This document shows, piece by piece, positions 9,931 to 19,460 of a stretch of 39,191 bases of DNA; position 1 is the first letter of the stretch, and each line of letters opens with the position of its first letter. The stretch is from assembly GCA_003427395.1 (NCBI GenBank), contig BFEA01000775.1, forward strand, positions 265,285 to 304,475, in the 5' to 3' direction. A program made the position numbers and the translations under genes. The DNA comes from Chara braunii. Its lineage: Eukaryota; Streptophyta; Charophyceae; Charales; Characeae. The notes below the pieces were generated by a model. It saw nothing but the letters and a program-made list of their open reading frames with translations. It was not told where the DNA came from and did not search any database.

Positions 9931-9977
9931 GTCCTCCTGAAGAGGCTGGGCATGCACAAGCCGAAACGCGTCGAGGG
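9931..9977 (+). ncRNA. hammerhead ribozyme motif, minimal stem III
   Basis: All conserved core parts are present in order. Stem I 5' strand is TCCTC (9932-9936), core CTGAAGA (9937-9943, form CUGANGA), stem II GGCT/AGCC (9944-9947 with 9959-9962) with an 11-nt loop, GAAA (9963-9966), a 2-bp stem III closed by GC (ACGCGT, 9966-9971), cleavage triplet GTC (9970-9972) and stem I 3' strand GAGGG (9973-9977, one G-U pair). Short stem III hammerheads are known from Penelope-like elements and other eukaryotic retroelements, where they may act as dimers. No Penelope RT is seen nearby. Self-cleavage is predicted, not shown. Confidence 0.75.
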
Positions 9978-10662
9978 AATGCGTGTGTTATTGGACGATG
10001 TCTGGTGGGAATCTGATTTATTGGATCATCTACCATCCACGGGACATTCTGTTATCTATTCGTGATTATCCCCAACTTTCTGGATAGCCATGACGACCGA
10101 CCTTTGCTCTTTTGCCGTAAGTGTGGTCACATCGGTTCTCTACTTGTCGTTGGGCGACGAGGAACCGTGTAGTGAAGAAAGGGAAGGAAGGGTTGGACAG
10201 TGGAGTGGTCATTGGACAAAGTAGGGGGCTCTGATGGGTGGGATGTTTTTGTTTTTTTGTTTTTTTTTTCCCCCCCCAGGGATAGTGGATGGGGGGGGAA
10301 GGGGTCGTTGGGATGTTGAGGCTTCTGGAAATGCGACTTCGCATCTTCAAGCATTCGCATGGTTTGAGGAGGCTCCGGACTGTCCTCGAACAGATGATCG
10401 AGAGTTTGCGGCTTCAGATTGATGCCCTCGATAGGCATAGCACTGAGGCCAGGGGAAGCATCACTGACTACGTGGGGAGGAGCGGGAGGCTCCTGAAGAC
10501 GTTATATCAGCTCATTCTTGGGCCAATAGTGAAGTACCCGCTGCGTACAAACCGTTACTATAAGAGGAAGGTGGAACCTATGCTCGTCAAGGTGCAACCT
10601 TTTCGATCACGTCCGTCGTGTATTCCGGGGAATGGTGGAAATCCTGATACGGCATCAGCAAC
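9978..10662. other. no gene recognised downstream of the hammerhead
   Basis: A short frame near 10022-10173 contains FCRKCGHIGS, which resembles half of a zinc knuckle, but it is only about 50 codons long. A 132-codon frame at 10289-10687 has no recognisable domain. A T-run and C-run lie at 10245-10280. The motif CTACCATCCAC (10029-10039) is a partial inverted match of ATGGATGGTGGTAG before the ribozyme. Confidence 0.35.
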
Positions 10663-11193
10663 ATGCCGACTGGCATGGCGGGGATGATGGGCACTAGGAT
10701 GGGTGCTCAAGGCTTTGGCCGCCACGCACTGGCTCAAGGGATGGCTGGGCAAGGTCCAGGCAGCCAAGCGATGGGTGCGACGGGATCTCATCTAGGTGGT
10801 GCGGGCGGCAAAGGCGGCATGAGCACGCCGGCGGTCCATCAACCCCACCGCATCACTGTATGGGGTAGTAACATGCTTTATTTATGGCAAAAAGGGTACT
10901 ATGCCCGCAATTGCTGGCAGGCGACTAACAAGCAGAAACGAGAAGAAGAGAATAGCGAGATGTGAGAGCTTCTTCAGAGAATAGCGCAGAGGGAGAAGGA
11001 GGAGGAAGAAAGGAAGAAGCGGGAGATAGAAGAGGCGAGAAAGAAGGAAGAGGATGAGAGGAGGGAGAGTGAGAAGTTGTGCGAAGAAGAAGCCCGAGAA
11101 GCTCATGAAGGCGGTTTGGCCCTCCACCTTAGCTATGGTGGAGAGGACCAAGGAGGATACTCCTTGGAAGAAGAAGTAGGAGGAGGAAGACGG
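10663..11193 (+). pseudogene. degenerate CCHC zinc-knuckle / charged coiled-coil frame
   Basis: Gly/Met-rich start, then a sequence (LYLWQKGYYARNCWQ) that looks like a CCHC knuckle of the form CYxCGKxGHYARNC with all but the last Cys replaced. A stop at 10963-10965 is followed in the same frame by a long Glu/Lys/Arg-rich coiled-coil-like stretch to about 11190. Knuckle-plus-charged-coil proteins occur as Gag-like or host CCHC proteins in repeat-rich green-lineage genomes. This copy is broken; whether it belonged to the hammerhead-bearing repeat is unknown. Confidence 0.35.
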
Positions 11194-11529
11194 TGAGCAA
11201 GGAGGAGAGTGGCAGGGGTGCTTGCCTGACTATGGTGGTTTGCATCTTCATTGTCTTGGTTGCGCTGCACCTGGAAGGCCCCAGTCGGGGTTGGCTTCTA
11301 CAAGGAAGACTTTGGCCATAGTGGGAGGGACAAATGGGCGTTGCGTTGTCCTTCGAACGCCGGAGCCTTACTCCGTTAGTCTGCCACGGTGGACCTCTTG
11401 AGTGGCTGGCAGTAAGGAGAGGACTTAGACATTGAGCAAACTACACAGGTGCCCGCCCGTGCAGCTTTTGTATCCCACGTTTTGGAACGTTTTACCACAT
11501 ATTTGCTGAGTTTTAGTGTGTAAAACAAA

Positions 11530-11532
<3 letters not shown>

Positions 11533-11563
<31 letters not shown>
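11533..11563 (+). repeat. 31-nt poly-A tract, possible retrocopy tail
   Basis: An uninterrupted A run follows about 300 bp of non-coding sequence. It may mark the 3' end of a reverse-transcribed insertion on the plus strand. I did not find a matching target duplication. Confidence 0.4.
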
Positions 11564-11567
<4 letters not shown>

Positions 11568-11667
11568 CATCTATTGGTGGGGAGCTACACCTTCTGGAAA
11601 CCGGGTTAGCGTCCCTTACATCATGGAAGTTTACAACAGGATGGAGGAACAAATTCCAGTGGTCCCT

Positions 11668-11699
11668 ATGTTGGGACCGGGTCCAGCGTCCCCATACTA
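11668..11699 (-). repeat. fragment of the SINE-like repeat
   Basis: On the minus strand this reads GGGGACGCTGGACCCGGTCC followed by CAACATAG, matching the T-arm-like part of 16145-16172 and 5250-5278. Only this part is recognisable. Confidence 0.45.
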
Positions 11700-11873
11700 C
11701 TGTCTTTTATTCCAAAAAAAAACGACTCCTTCCTCTCTATCACCTTTCCAACAGATCCTCCCAATCTGAAACCATTACTGCAAATACTGAAAAAGAATCA
11801 CACACAAGGTGGGCGAGCCTCTTCAGTCAGAATTTTGACCGCCTGATGGAAAAAACTGAACCTAGTCTCCCCC

Positions 11874-12503
11874 TTACGAGTCTCTTTCATTCTGCCTAAT
11901 CCTATGTCCTATCCTCCCCCCTCCAAACCACTCAAGATCCACCAGAGCTAATAAAGAGGGAGGAAAGGGATCAACAAACAATTCAGGTGCTCTTATGAAA
12001 GCCCCTTGTTGAATGTCAAGCCAATTATGAAATTTGATCTGATAATCCCGTTTGATCCTCCCTTGCTCCTCCTCCTTCCCTGGCCATATTATTTCCCCCA
12101 ATTTCTCCCCTGCTGCATCCTCTAGCCATTCCAGTTGAAACTTTAGTATTCCTTGTTTTATGTCTTCTTTTTGTTTAAATTCCTTGAGCTTTGTTCTCAT
12201 CTTCTCCCATTGGCTTCTCAGTTCTGTTTGGACAAAGTTTTGTATTATTTCTGTCAACTCTTCACTTTCAATCTTCACCTTTTCTATTTCGTTAATACAA
12301 CATTTGTGCCATAGAGCCCACAATATCGCTTTCCTCCCAAGATGAAAGACGTTCTTTTGGAACTCAGATAATCCTATTAGTTGAGGGTTCCAGACTTCTA
12401 GTATCCTAATAATATTGCCCTCCATTACCAGGGCCAATCCAAGCCTGTAAATCTCCGCCACACACAGTCCCATCGGCGCCATAACAAGACAGTGCCCGGA
12501 CAT
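11874..12503 (-). pseudogene. LINE ORF2 C-terminal tail, frameshifted
   Basis: Continuation after a frameshift. After about residue 25 (ALVMEGNIIRILEVWNPQ) it gives the helical, Glu/Lys-rich tail typical of the end of plant LINE ORF2 (KAILWALWHKC). The first 25 residues are an out-of-frame reading of the zf-RVT end. The tail ends at about 11874. Confidence 0.65.
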
Positions 12504-13330
12504 CGTAAAAATATGTGTTCAATTGTTTCCCTGATTTTTCTTTTAGGAAAGGCCCGTGCACAAGAGTTACACCATGACAATGTCACTCCCTTTTGTTCTA
12601 ATGTGGAGTGATCTATTAACCAGTCATTCCTTGGTAGACATCTATGCACTATCTGCCATTGTAAGGATGCAAACTTGGCCGGCCTTTCTCTAAGTCCCTG
12701 ACACCACCTGATTGGTTTAAGCTCGTCTTCGTAGATGTTCAGGTGTCTTTGCCATCTGTTTTGAACCATTTCTGGGATGTTAACGTTGGGGCGCATTAGT
12801 CTATACGTTGCTTTAACTGATAGGGACTGCAGCCTCATAGGTTTGCATCTCCTATTTGAGCACCATAACCAGTCCGCAGGATCCAGGGGGAGGTCAGGGA
12901 TAGGGCACTGAGGACAGTACACTAACCATTCTTTGGTCGTTGTAACATACAATACTCTCACTCTATACATTTCCTCAAAGGAGACAAAAGTCACCCTGTC
13001 GTGATCCTTTTTAGCAATCCTATTGTCCCTGTGAATTTTGAATAGGTTGACAAGGGCACCATCCTCATGTACATCCAATATTTGCCCTATTGTCTTAGAG
13101 TTATCCTGATGATTCACCCCCACCCAATCCGCTACCCGAAAAACAGAGCCCTTTTTCAAGGAAACTATCCAGGACCGGGGTATGGCTGAGAGAATTTCAT
13201 CCAACTTGTCTAAAAGTTTATGTGCGTACTTAATCTCTTTCCTGAGCTTTTCCACAGTTTTCCAAATTTTCTGCTCAGTATCCCATAGATCCTTGATTCT
13301 ATTACTCCATTCTTCACCCATGTGGACCAT
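12425..13330 (-). pseudogene. LINE ORF2 C-terminal region with zf-RVT
   Basis: A 301-codon open stretch. Residues about 25-60 (KTVEKLRKEIKYAHKLLDKL, then IPRSWI) match the region after RT in plant LINEs. A Cys pair CPQC and a CSNRRC pair about 15 residues later form a possible zinc ribbon. Near the end LQWQIVHRCLPRNDWL, then WCNSC and HIFLRC, is the reverse transcriptase zinc-binding (zf-RVT) domain. Its last codons run into the frame of the next segment: a frameshift near 12440 moves the continuation to 11874-12503. Confidence 0.8.
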
Positions 13331-13359
13331 GGAATTGTGTCTAAAACTTCAATCAACAC

Positions 13360-13417
13360 ACTTCAATCATAGTACATAAATTGAGAACAAACTTCAATCA
13401 TAGTACATAAATTGAGA
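13360..13417 (+). repeat. 27-bp direct repeat
   Basis: ACTTCAATCATAGTACATAA plus ATTGAGA occurs at 13360-13386 and 13391-13417 (period 31), just outside the LINE truncation point. Confidence 0.85.
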
Positions 13418-13500
13418 GTTTTTTTCTATTTTTCCCCTTTCTGTGTGGGCATTGCCTGCACCGCCCGCACCGCGGGCGCTAAGCTAGTTATTATTATTGT

Positions 13501-14070
13501 CAGTGTTGCACCCCCCGACGGTCGGCGGCCCTTGACTGGTCGGCTGTTGACCCGCCGACCNNNNNNNNNNNNNNNNNNNNNNNNNNNNNNNNNNNNNNNN
13601 NNNNNNNNNNNNNNNNNNNNNNNNNNNNNNNNNNNNNNNNNNNNNNNNNNNNNNNNNNNNNNNNNNNNNNNNNNNNNNNNNNNNNNNNNNNNNNNNNNNN
13701 NNNNNNNNNNNNNNNNNNNNNNNNNNNNNNNNNNNNNNNNNNNNNNNNNNNNNNNNNNNNNNNNNNNNNNNNNNNNNNNNNNNNNNNNNNNNNNNNNNNN
13801 NNNNNNNNNNNNNNNNNNNNCCTATATCACCCCTATACCCCCCCTATACTCCAACCCCAACCCCCCATACCCCCCCCCATCCCCAAAAGTTTCTCAGCGA
13901 ATTTGGGCTGCACTCAGCAAGCGCAGTACAGCCCCCAACTCAGATTTGAAAAAAAAATCAGTGGATGGTTGTTTTCTGACTGGTCAGCAGACCACCGATC
14001 GATCGTCCCTACTGGTCAGCTGCAATACGGTCGGCGGTTGGGGTCGGCGGTCAGCCGGGATGCAACCCTG
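13501..14070. mobile_element. hAT-like non-autonomous DNA transposon (MITE)
   Basis: The left end CAGTGTTGCACCCCCC (13501) and the reverse complement of the right end CAGGGTTGCATCCCGG (ending 14070) form imperfect terminal inverted repeats. CAGGG/CAGTG termini are typical of hAT. The 8 bp outside the ends are ATTATTGT and ATTATTAT, a 7-of-8 match and the size of a hAT target duplication, although the target is an AT-rich simple tract. The interior has many GGTCGGC and CTGGTCAGC motifs in both orientations. No transposase is visible; 260 bases are unknown. Confidence 0.6.
13561..13820. other. assembly gap (260 N)
   Basis: Unknown bases inside the hAT-like element. Any frame spanning it is an artefact. 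Confidence 1.
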
Positions 14071-14437
14071 ATTATTATTATAAAGAAGAAGTTGGGGGAC
14101 TAAGAGGAGGTTGGAGATGGTAGCGAGGTGAAAGAGGATTGACATTGGTCTTTGCTGGTGTTCTTCTTCTTCTTCCGTTCTTATTTTTCCTCCCTCACTT
14201 GTCTATTTCTCTTTCCAAGTTCTTTCATTTCAGTTGCAATTTGAGTGGCATTGTCTTTCTTTGAGCTGTTGCATTGTAAGATAGTCAGGATCAGAGCAGT
14301 ACTTGAGAGGATCTCATGTTCCCCCAACACTAATCCGAGTTGATAAGGGAAATTAATCTCGAATTAGGGCAAGATTAGGTTAGAAGTGGGGTGGTGATAT
14401 ATGTAGGAGCTGCCCCTACCTGGCAACGGCATGTAGG
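14071..14437. other. no gene recognised
   Basis: AT-rich and TTC-containing sequence between the hAT-like element and the LTR of copy B. Nothing specific seen. Confidence 0.5.
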
Positions 14438-15067
14438 TGCGAGGAATCGGCTCCTTGGCAGCCCTAAGGGGCCCATTTTGCAATGTGTGCCCTCCCTAAG
14501 TGAAGGCGGGCCTGATAAAAATACGAGAGGCCCAGTGTTGTCAATTTCGCATTTGGGGTTCAGACAGTTGCGTCGCGTCAGTTGGTTGAGGGAACCCAGG
14601 CCACAGTCGGCAGCAAATTGTTTCGGCCTTCCAGGCCTCTCTTGGGAGTTCGTGGAAGCAGGCCCTGGGCCGCACACAAAGCAGGATGCACGACAGGCAG
14701 TTGGAGGCGCAACCGAACGGGGCCCAGGGCAGTAACAGCGTGGGCCAGAGGCCCAACTGCACAGGGCCTACCGAAAGCTTTTCGGCACAGGCCCAACGCA
14801 GCCAGGCAGCACAACAGGCCAGACACTTTCTATATAGGAAAGTGCTCGCTGTTTGGCGAGGCATTCGGGCACTTGCAAGTCGCGGCAGCGCTGCTGGAGC
14901 AAGCGCTCGCGGCCTGCTAGTGCAGGGAAAGGTGTCGTGCATGTGCGGTCGTGAAGAGGAAGGGCGCTGCTAAGGGCTGCGCCATAGCCCAGCTTCTATA
15001 GCTGGCTGGGGCTTGGTCGTACAGCAAGGGGTAGTGGTGGTCTTCGTGTATGAAGGGAGAAGACGTG

Positions 15068-15070
15068 GGT

Positions 15071-15154
<84 letters not shown>
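15068..15154 (+). repeat. (GT)n(GA)n compound microsatellite
   Basis: About 27 bp of GT followed directly by about 60 bp of GA. Frames through it are artefacts. Confidence 0.97.
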
Positions 15155-15157
<3 letters not shown>

Positions 15158-16075
15158 GGATGATGACGTGAGGGCACATACCTGGTCTTGGCAATGGTCG
15201 GCAAGGGTCGATATCTTCATGTACTTCGGTGCTGCTGCTGACATCAACAGTTGCATTGTCAATTCGTCATATCCCAGCGGAGGCAAATAAGGGTAAGGGG
15301 TTGGCAGAGGCATACTTTGGGTGGGAACTGGATGCCTTTGTGGGAGTAGGGGGGGGAAATGGATTTGTCCCAAGTTGGGGCCGATGAGGAGTGCTCGTGA
15401 TCAGGGGCGGTCCTTTTCGGTGGAGGCAGCGGTGGGGCAGGGGGATGAGGGGAAAGGGGGGAATTTCTATATCCTTTGCTTGAATTTGGTTGGGACCTTT
15501 TCTGATTCTTCTTGGAATATTCAAAACATGCACCCTTGTTATTTCCTGGTAGTTTGAAGAATCTCTCAGGACTCTAAGGGACTGTTGGTGGTTTATACGA
15601 AGCTGCACTGAAATTAGACTGTTATATTCAGGATCCGTGGTTGTTCCATGCCAGAGCGACGCTGGTCGGAGCCGGGGTGATGCCCTGTAACTTGCGGAAG
15701 GTGAGGGCACGAGGCCTTGTAGAGAGATTTGGGGAGATGCTATGCGGGGGCATCCTAAGGGACAATTGGAGGTTGCTGACACAGGACGACACTGGTCGAA
15801 GCTGGAGTGAGTCGCGTTGCTCTGTAACCTAGCGGATAGGGGGCATGAGGCCTGGATGAGTTTGTCAGAGAATAAGTTAGTTTTGGTGAGCTTTTGTTAT
15901 GATCTGCTGGAATTCCCTTAGATACTTGAGTGTTCGGAGAATTACGGGTGGATTTCAGGAGGTGTTAGCGATCATAAAAAAGGATTCATAGTTTTTTTCA
16001 TCATCTATATTCATAGTTTTCTCATCATCTATCCCGATTTTCAACAGTTTGTTTATGATCTTGGAGGATACTCTC

Positions 16076-16205
16076 AAGCCGAAACCGGGTAATGGCCCCG
16101 GTACTTCAATTTGTTCATAAATCTTTTCTACATGTCTTCATATGGGACGCTGGGCCCGATTCCCGGCATGTGCTGCTACAAAAAAAAAAAAAAAAAAAAA
16201 AAAAA
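16076..16205 (+). mobile_element. SINE-like repeat, second copy, poly-A tail
   Basis: Similar in the plus sense to 5201-5290. It begins near AAGCCGAAACCGGGTAATGG, contains the T-arm-like CTGGGCCCGATTCCCGG (16150-16166) and ends in 25 or 26 A (16180-16205). No clear target duplication was found, so its left end is approximate. It lies within the 5' LTR of copy B. Confidence 0.5.
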
Positions 16206-16451
16206 GGCTAGGAGGAGCTGCGTGATAGTAGTCTGGGCGCTGAGCGCCAAGTAGGGGAAGGGCTCTGGATACTTATGTTGGTGATGGCGAGAGTATGCTC
16301 TCGTTGACACTTGGATTCGGTGTTTTGGTTCTCCATTGGTGTAATATCAGTGCAATTCTGCTTTCTGGATAGTGTGGGACTTTCTAGCTTTCAATGTGAT
16401 TTTGCAATTTGAGATCTGTCATTTCGCTATTGCTCATTTTTCCTTGCAATT

Positions 16452-16463
16452 TTGTATCAAAGC
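16452..16463 (+). other. primer binding site, copy B
   Basis: TTGTATCAAAGC differs at two positions from TGGTATCAGAGC, the complement of the plant initiator tRNA-Met 3' end. It starts 3 nt after the LTR end. Confidence 0.7.
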
Positions 16464-17714
16464 TGGTTCAAACTGCACTTGCTGGTTCTTCGCAATAGCT
16501 GTTCGGTGCTTCGCTTGTGATGGTGGGGCAGTGATAACGCTTGTGCATTGAATGTGCGCGGCCTAGGGTCGTGTGGGTGCGCCAGGAAGGCTATGTGGTG
16601 ACATTGGGTTGTACACTGGATGATGAGAACTCGCTGATGTGGCATTTAAGCCGAGGTGGAAGTGCATTCCACTGTTTGTTGTGCCAAGGCAAAGACCGCT
16701 CATCATAAATGCATGTCAGGTTGCTGGTGAGAAATTTGTGGTTGGGGGCAGCATTATGAGCTACGTTGCTCTCATCCTTATCTACCCTCCTCATTGCTCC
16801 TTACAGTGGGGAAGTGAGTTTTGTCTTGAGAGTCCTCTCGAAGTGAGGTGTCGTGAGCGCTCAACCTTGAGAGTCGACATTCTTCCTGGGCAGCAAGCTG
16901 GTGGGAGATGGCCGAAGCCTCTGAAGGGCCCTGGACGAAGCACTCAAGTCACGGTCACCATGCGAACCCGCTGGGACTGGTACACGCATGCTTTGCCGCA
17001 AGTCCCTTTTTCTGCCTCCTGCACTAATAGAGGTCGTGTTGGGCAGGCCAGCCCTGGGGAGACGAGACCGGACGTCTATAAATAAGTACCGGTGGGGTTA
17101 TCATTGGCTATGATCGTCGTCTTGATTGCGACGTTAAATAATTCCTGAGGACCTTGGGGGTTGTCTGAAAACTTCCTCTTGATCAGCCAAGTGTGTACGG
17201 CTCGTTGCATTCGAGTATAAACAAGTTGCAGGCCTGGCAGGCTTGGCATAGACTTGGGGCACAGGGGTGGGCCGGATTGCACACCTTTAGACATGTTGCT
17301 CAACCAGATGCTCAGGACGTCGACACAAGTGACTACTCAAGAAGGATAAAAGAGGGAGGGAAGATTTTGGCAAACTGTTCGCACTGAATTAATTAGATTG
17401 TTTGCCATCGAGCATGCATCTCCATAGGTCACTTATTTTTGTTTTTTTATTATTTTGTTGTTACGGACTTGGTTAACAACTGACAGATGATGCAAATAGA
17501 ATAGTGCACCCCTTGCTGCATTGCATTTTGTTTCAGAATAGTCTCAAAATAGAAATAGAGTTACCTTTTGGATCTGACACTAGTTGCTATTTACCGCTTG
17601 AATATTTCTCTACAAAGCTGACCGAAAATAATTGTTTATTCCTACTCGATTGGGTGTCATGCTAAGGTAGGATTCAGTGTGGATTTTAGTTTAGATCACA
17701 CACCATTGTAGCTC
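16464..17714 (+). other. leader of copy B between PBS and gag
   Basis: A 1.25-kb leader aligned in the same sense with 5090-6508. Shared blocks include GCTGATGTGGCATTT (near 16632), CCTCTGAAGGGCCCTGG (near 16918) and CGTCTATAAATA (17073-17084). A 149-codon open stretch (16639-17085) starts with GTG and shares VVP-x2-RP and EKFVVG with the copy A leader, but the frames diverge later. It may be a decayed pre-gag frame or conserved RNA sequence. Confidence 0.6.
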
Positions 17715-19460
17715 ATGAGTGGGGGAGCAGGCAGTGGGGAGGAGGAACGATTAGTGGAGAACCTTAGAGTTACTCGCAGAACTGCACTCAGTCGTCCACT
17801 CACATTTCTGGAGTTAGCACCAGGAGACGAGCGGAGACTGCGGGTTGAGGCTAGAGAGAGGGAGTCGGTGCAGAGGGCGAGGGAAGCAACGACCGAGGCA
17901 CATAGGGTTATGGACACAACTACCGTGTTAGGAACAAAACCCTTAGTTTCGGTAGCAATGTCTTATGCGTCAGCAATGACTTAGAGCTCAGGACAGGCCA
18001 GTTCATTAGGTCCAAGCGGGGGTTCGTCAGGGTCATCCATTAGTCAGTCTGTTGGGTTGCAAGTTAGCCAGCAGCCTCAACTCGCGCCAGAGGATGATGA
18101 GATCCTACAAACGGATGCTCTTCATGATGCGTTACATCAGCAGTTGAGGGAAGTAGAAGAGAGAAGACATAGGGCTAGAGTGAGAAAGGCCAGACTAGGA
18201 GCTAGAAGGCAGGAGTTAGGAGATCTAGAGGCACTAGATGAGTCAACACTGGATCTTGTGGTGAAGTCACTGCGACGCTCATTGCTTTGCGTGGTTGAAG
18301 CACAGGTAGTGAAGCAGGAGTTGTTGGCCGAGCTAGTGGCTGGCCAAAACCACATTCTGGCAACACTGCAGGCTCCTCGTCCTGTGATGAGACAGCCGCA
18401 GTGCTCTGTAGCTCCCCCGACGGTTGTAGGTCCTTCAGTGACGCCATCGCCGACGGGGCCTTCCTTTTCTCCCATGTATGGTGTACCTCTCTCGAGTGGT
18501 GTAGCAGTAGGTGGGAGTCAGGTTCTTAGGCCTTCTCCCCTTCCATCCATGACGGCTGCAGCTATAGTCCAGCCGTCAGGGCAGCCTCAGGTTAGCGTGT
18601 TGCTATCTGCCCCATTGGTTACTCAGCCAATGCAGCGGACACCTGGGGCAATCCAACCCATGCAGTGGATGCCCAAGATCCCCTTGCTGAGTTCTAACCC
18701 TTCTCTGGCGACAAGAAGAAGGAAGAGGACCTGGACACCTGGTGAGGATTGTGCCTACTTATGTGAGGCACAAGCTCACAAGGCCAGAAGAGGAAGTTAT
18801 AGTCGCTGCATCCTTTCTGGAAGGCTCTGCAACATGTAAATGGTTTAGTGGAGCAATAGGGCTTCGATCAGAACTACTACGCCTGGGCCCAGGCCCGGAC
18901 ACTAGAAGACTTCGTACGGACTGTGTATAATAGGTGACATGATCCTCGAGGGGCTTAGAAGGCCACTGACTCATTAGCCAGTCTCGGTTCAAAATGGTAC
19001 CAGACGGTTTGTGAGGTCACAGACGTCGTAGACCGTCCAATCGTGGTACCTGGCGTGGGTTACGACCCGCAGGTACTCCTCACAACTTATCTGTGATGTC
19101 TGCCCACAGACGTCAAGAATAAGTTGGTGGATGAGGCTACCATCAAAGTCCATAATTTCGCTTCTTTCAGCAAGAAGGCCTTAGATATAGAGGCCAAACT
19201 TGGGACCGCACAACAGGGTCCAATAGATGGTAGGAAGAAGAAGCTTCCCTAGGATTGGAGAAGAAGGGAAATCTTGTGTTCGTCAACCACGATGGTTAGA
19301 CGACTGAGATTGACGACTTTTCGGATTTTGGGGAAGGCACAGAGCAGGATGGGGCTAGTGAGACTTCGGATGGGGGAGTCGTAGCACCTATCAAGAAAAA
19401 GGCTAAGGGGACCGGAAAGCAGAAGGTAGGTCAGTCCAAGGGTCAGGGAGACCAAGGCAC
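17715..19460 (+). pseudogene. gag: copy B gag, broken
   Basis: ATG at 17715 (MSGGAGSGEEERLVEN). One TAG at 17982-17984 interrupts an otherwise open frame to 18839. The N-terminal half is Arg/Glu-rich and probably coiled coil (LREVEERRHRARVRKARLGA), followed by a Pro/Ser/Gln-rich linker. The capsid-like core is frameshifted near 18705: FSGDKKKEEDLDTW, then in another frame RIVPTYVRHKL and VAASFLEGSA, later VPGVGYDPQVLLTTYL. The segment ends at the inversion breakpoint near 19461, before the zinc knuckle, which lies inverted downstream. Confidence 0.85.

Larger units (their letters stand above)
11874..13330 (-). mobile_element. 5'-truncated LINE (3' part of ORF2)
   Basis: Contains only the C-terminal third of a LINE ORF2, without endonuclease or RT. 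The start at about 13330 lies next to a short tandem repeat (13360-13417), as expected for a 5'-truncated or rearranged insertion. No T-rich end (minus-strand poly-A) was found at the 3' side. The protein resembles the C-terminal part of the LINE at 27967-34437 but is clearly diverged. Confidence 0.8.
14438..16448 (+). repeat. 5' LTR of copy B
   Basis: Starts TGCGAGGAATCGGCTCCT and ends CCTTGCA, giving the TG...CA pattern. The first 63 bp recur after the polypurine tract at 27268. The end lies 3 nt before the PBS. It includes a possible TATA element (TTTCTATATAGGAAA near 14826), a (GT)n(GA)n tract (15068-15154) and a SINE-like insertion (16076-16205). The 2.0-kb length is long for an LTR but plausible for plants; without a full 3' LTR, internal insertions cannot be excluded. 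Confidence 0.75.

Noticed and set aside
13412-14071. 219-codon frame spanning the N gap
   Set aside because: Most of it is unknown bases.
15068-15154. Repeated direct or inverted units resembling a CRISPR-like array
   Set aside because: Simple dinucleotide repeats; no spacer structure and a eukaryotic context.
16080-16110. GCCGAAACCGGG...CCCCGGTAC, which looks like the 3' half of a hammerhead with a good stem III
   Set aside because: No CUGANGA core is found at either side in any hammerhead topology, and the related copy at 5201 lacks GAAA.
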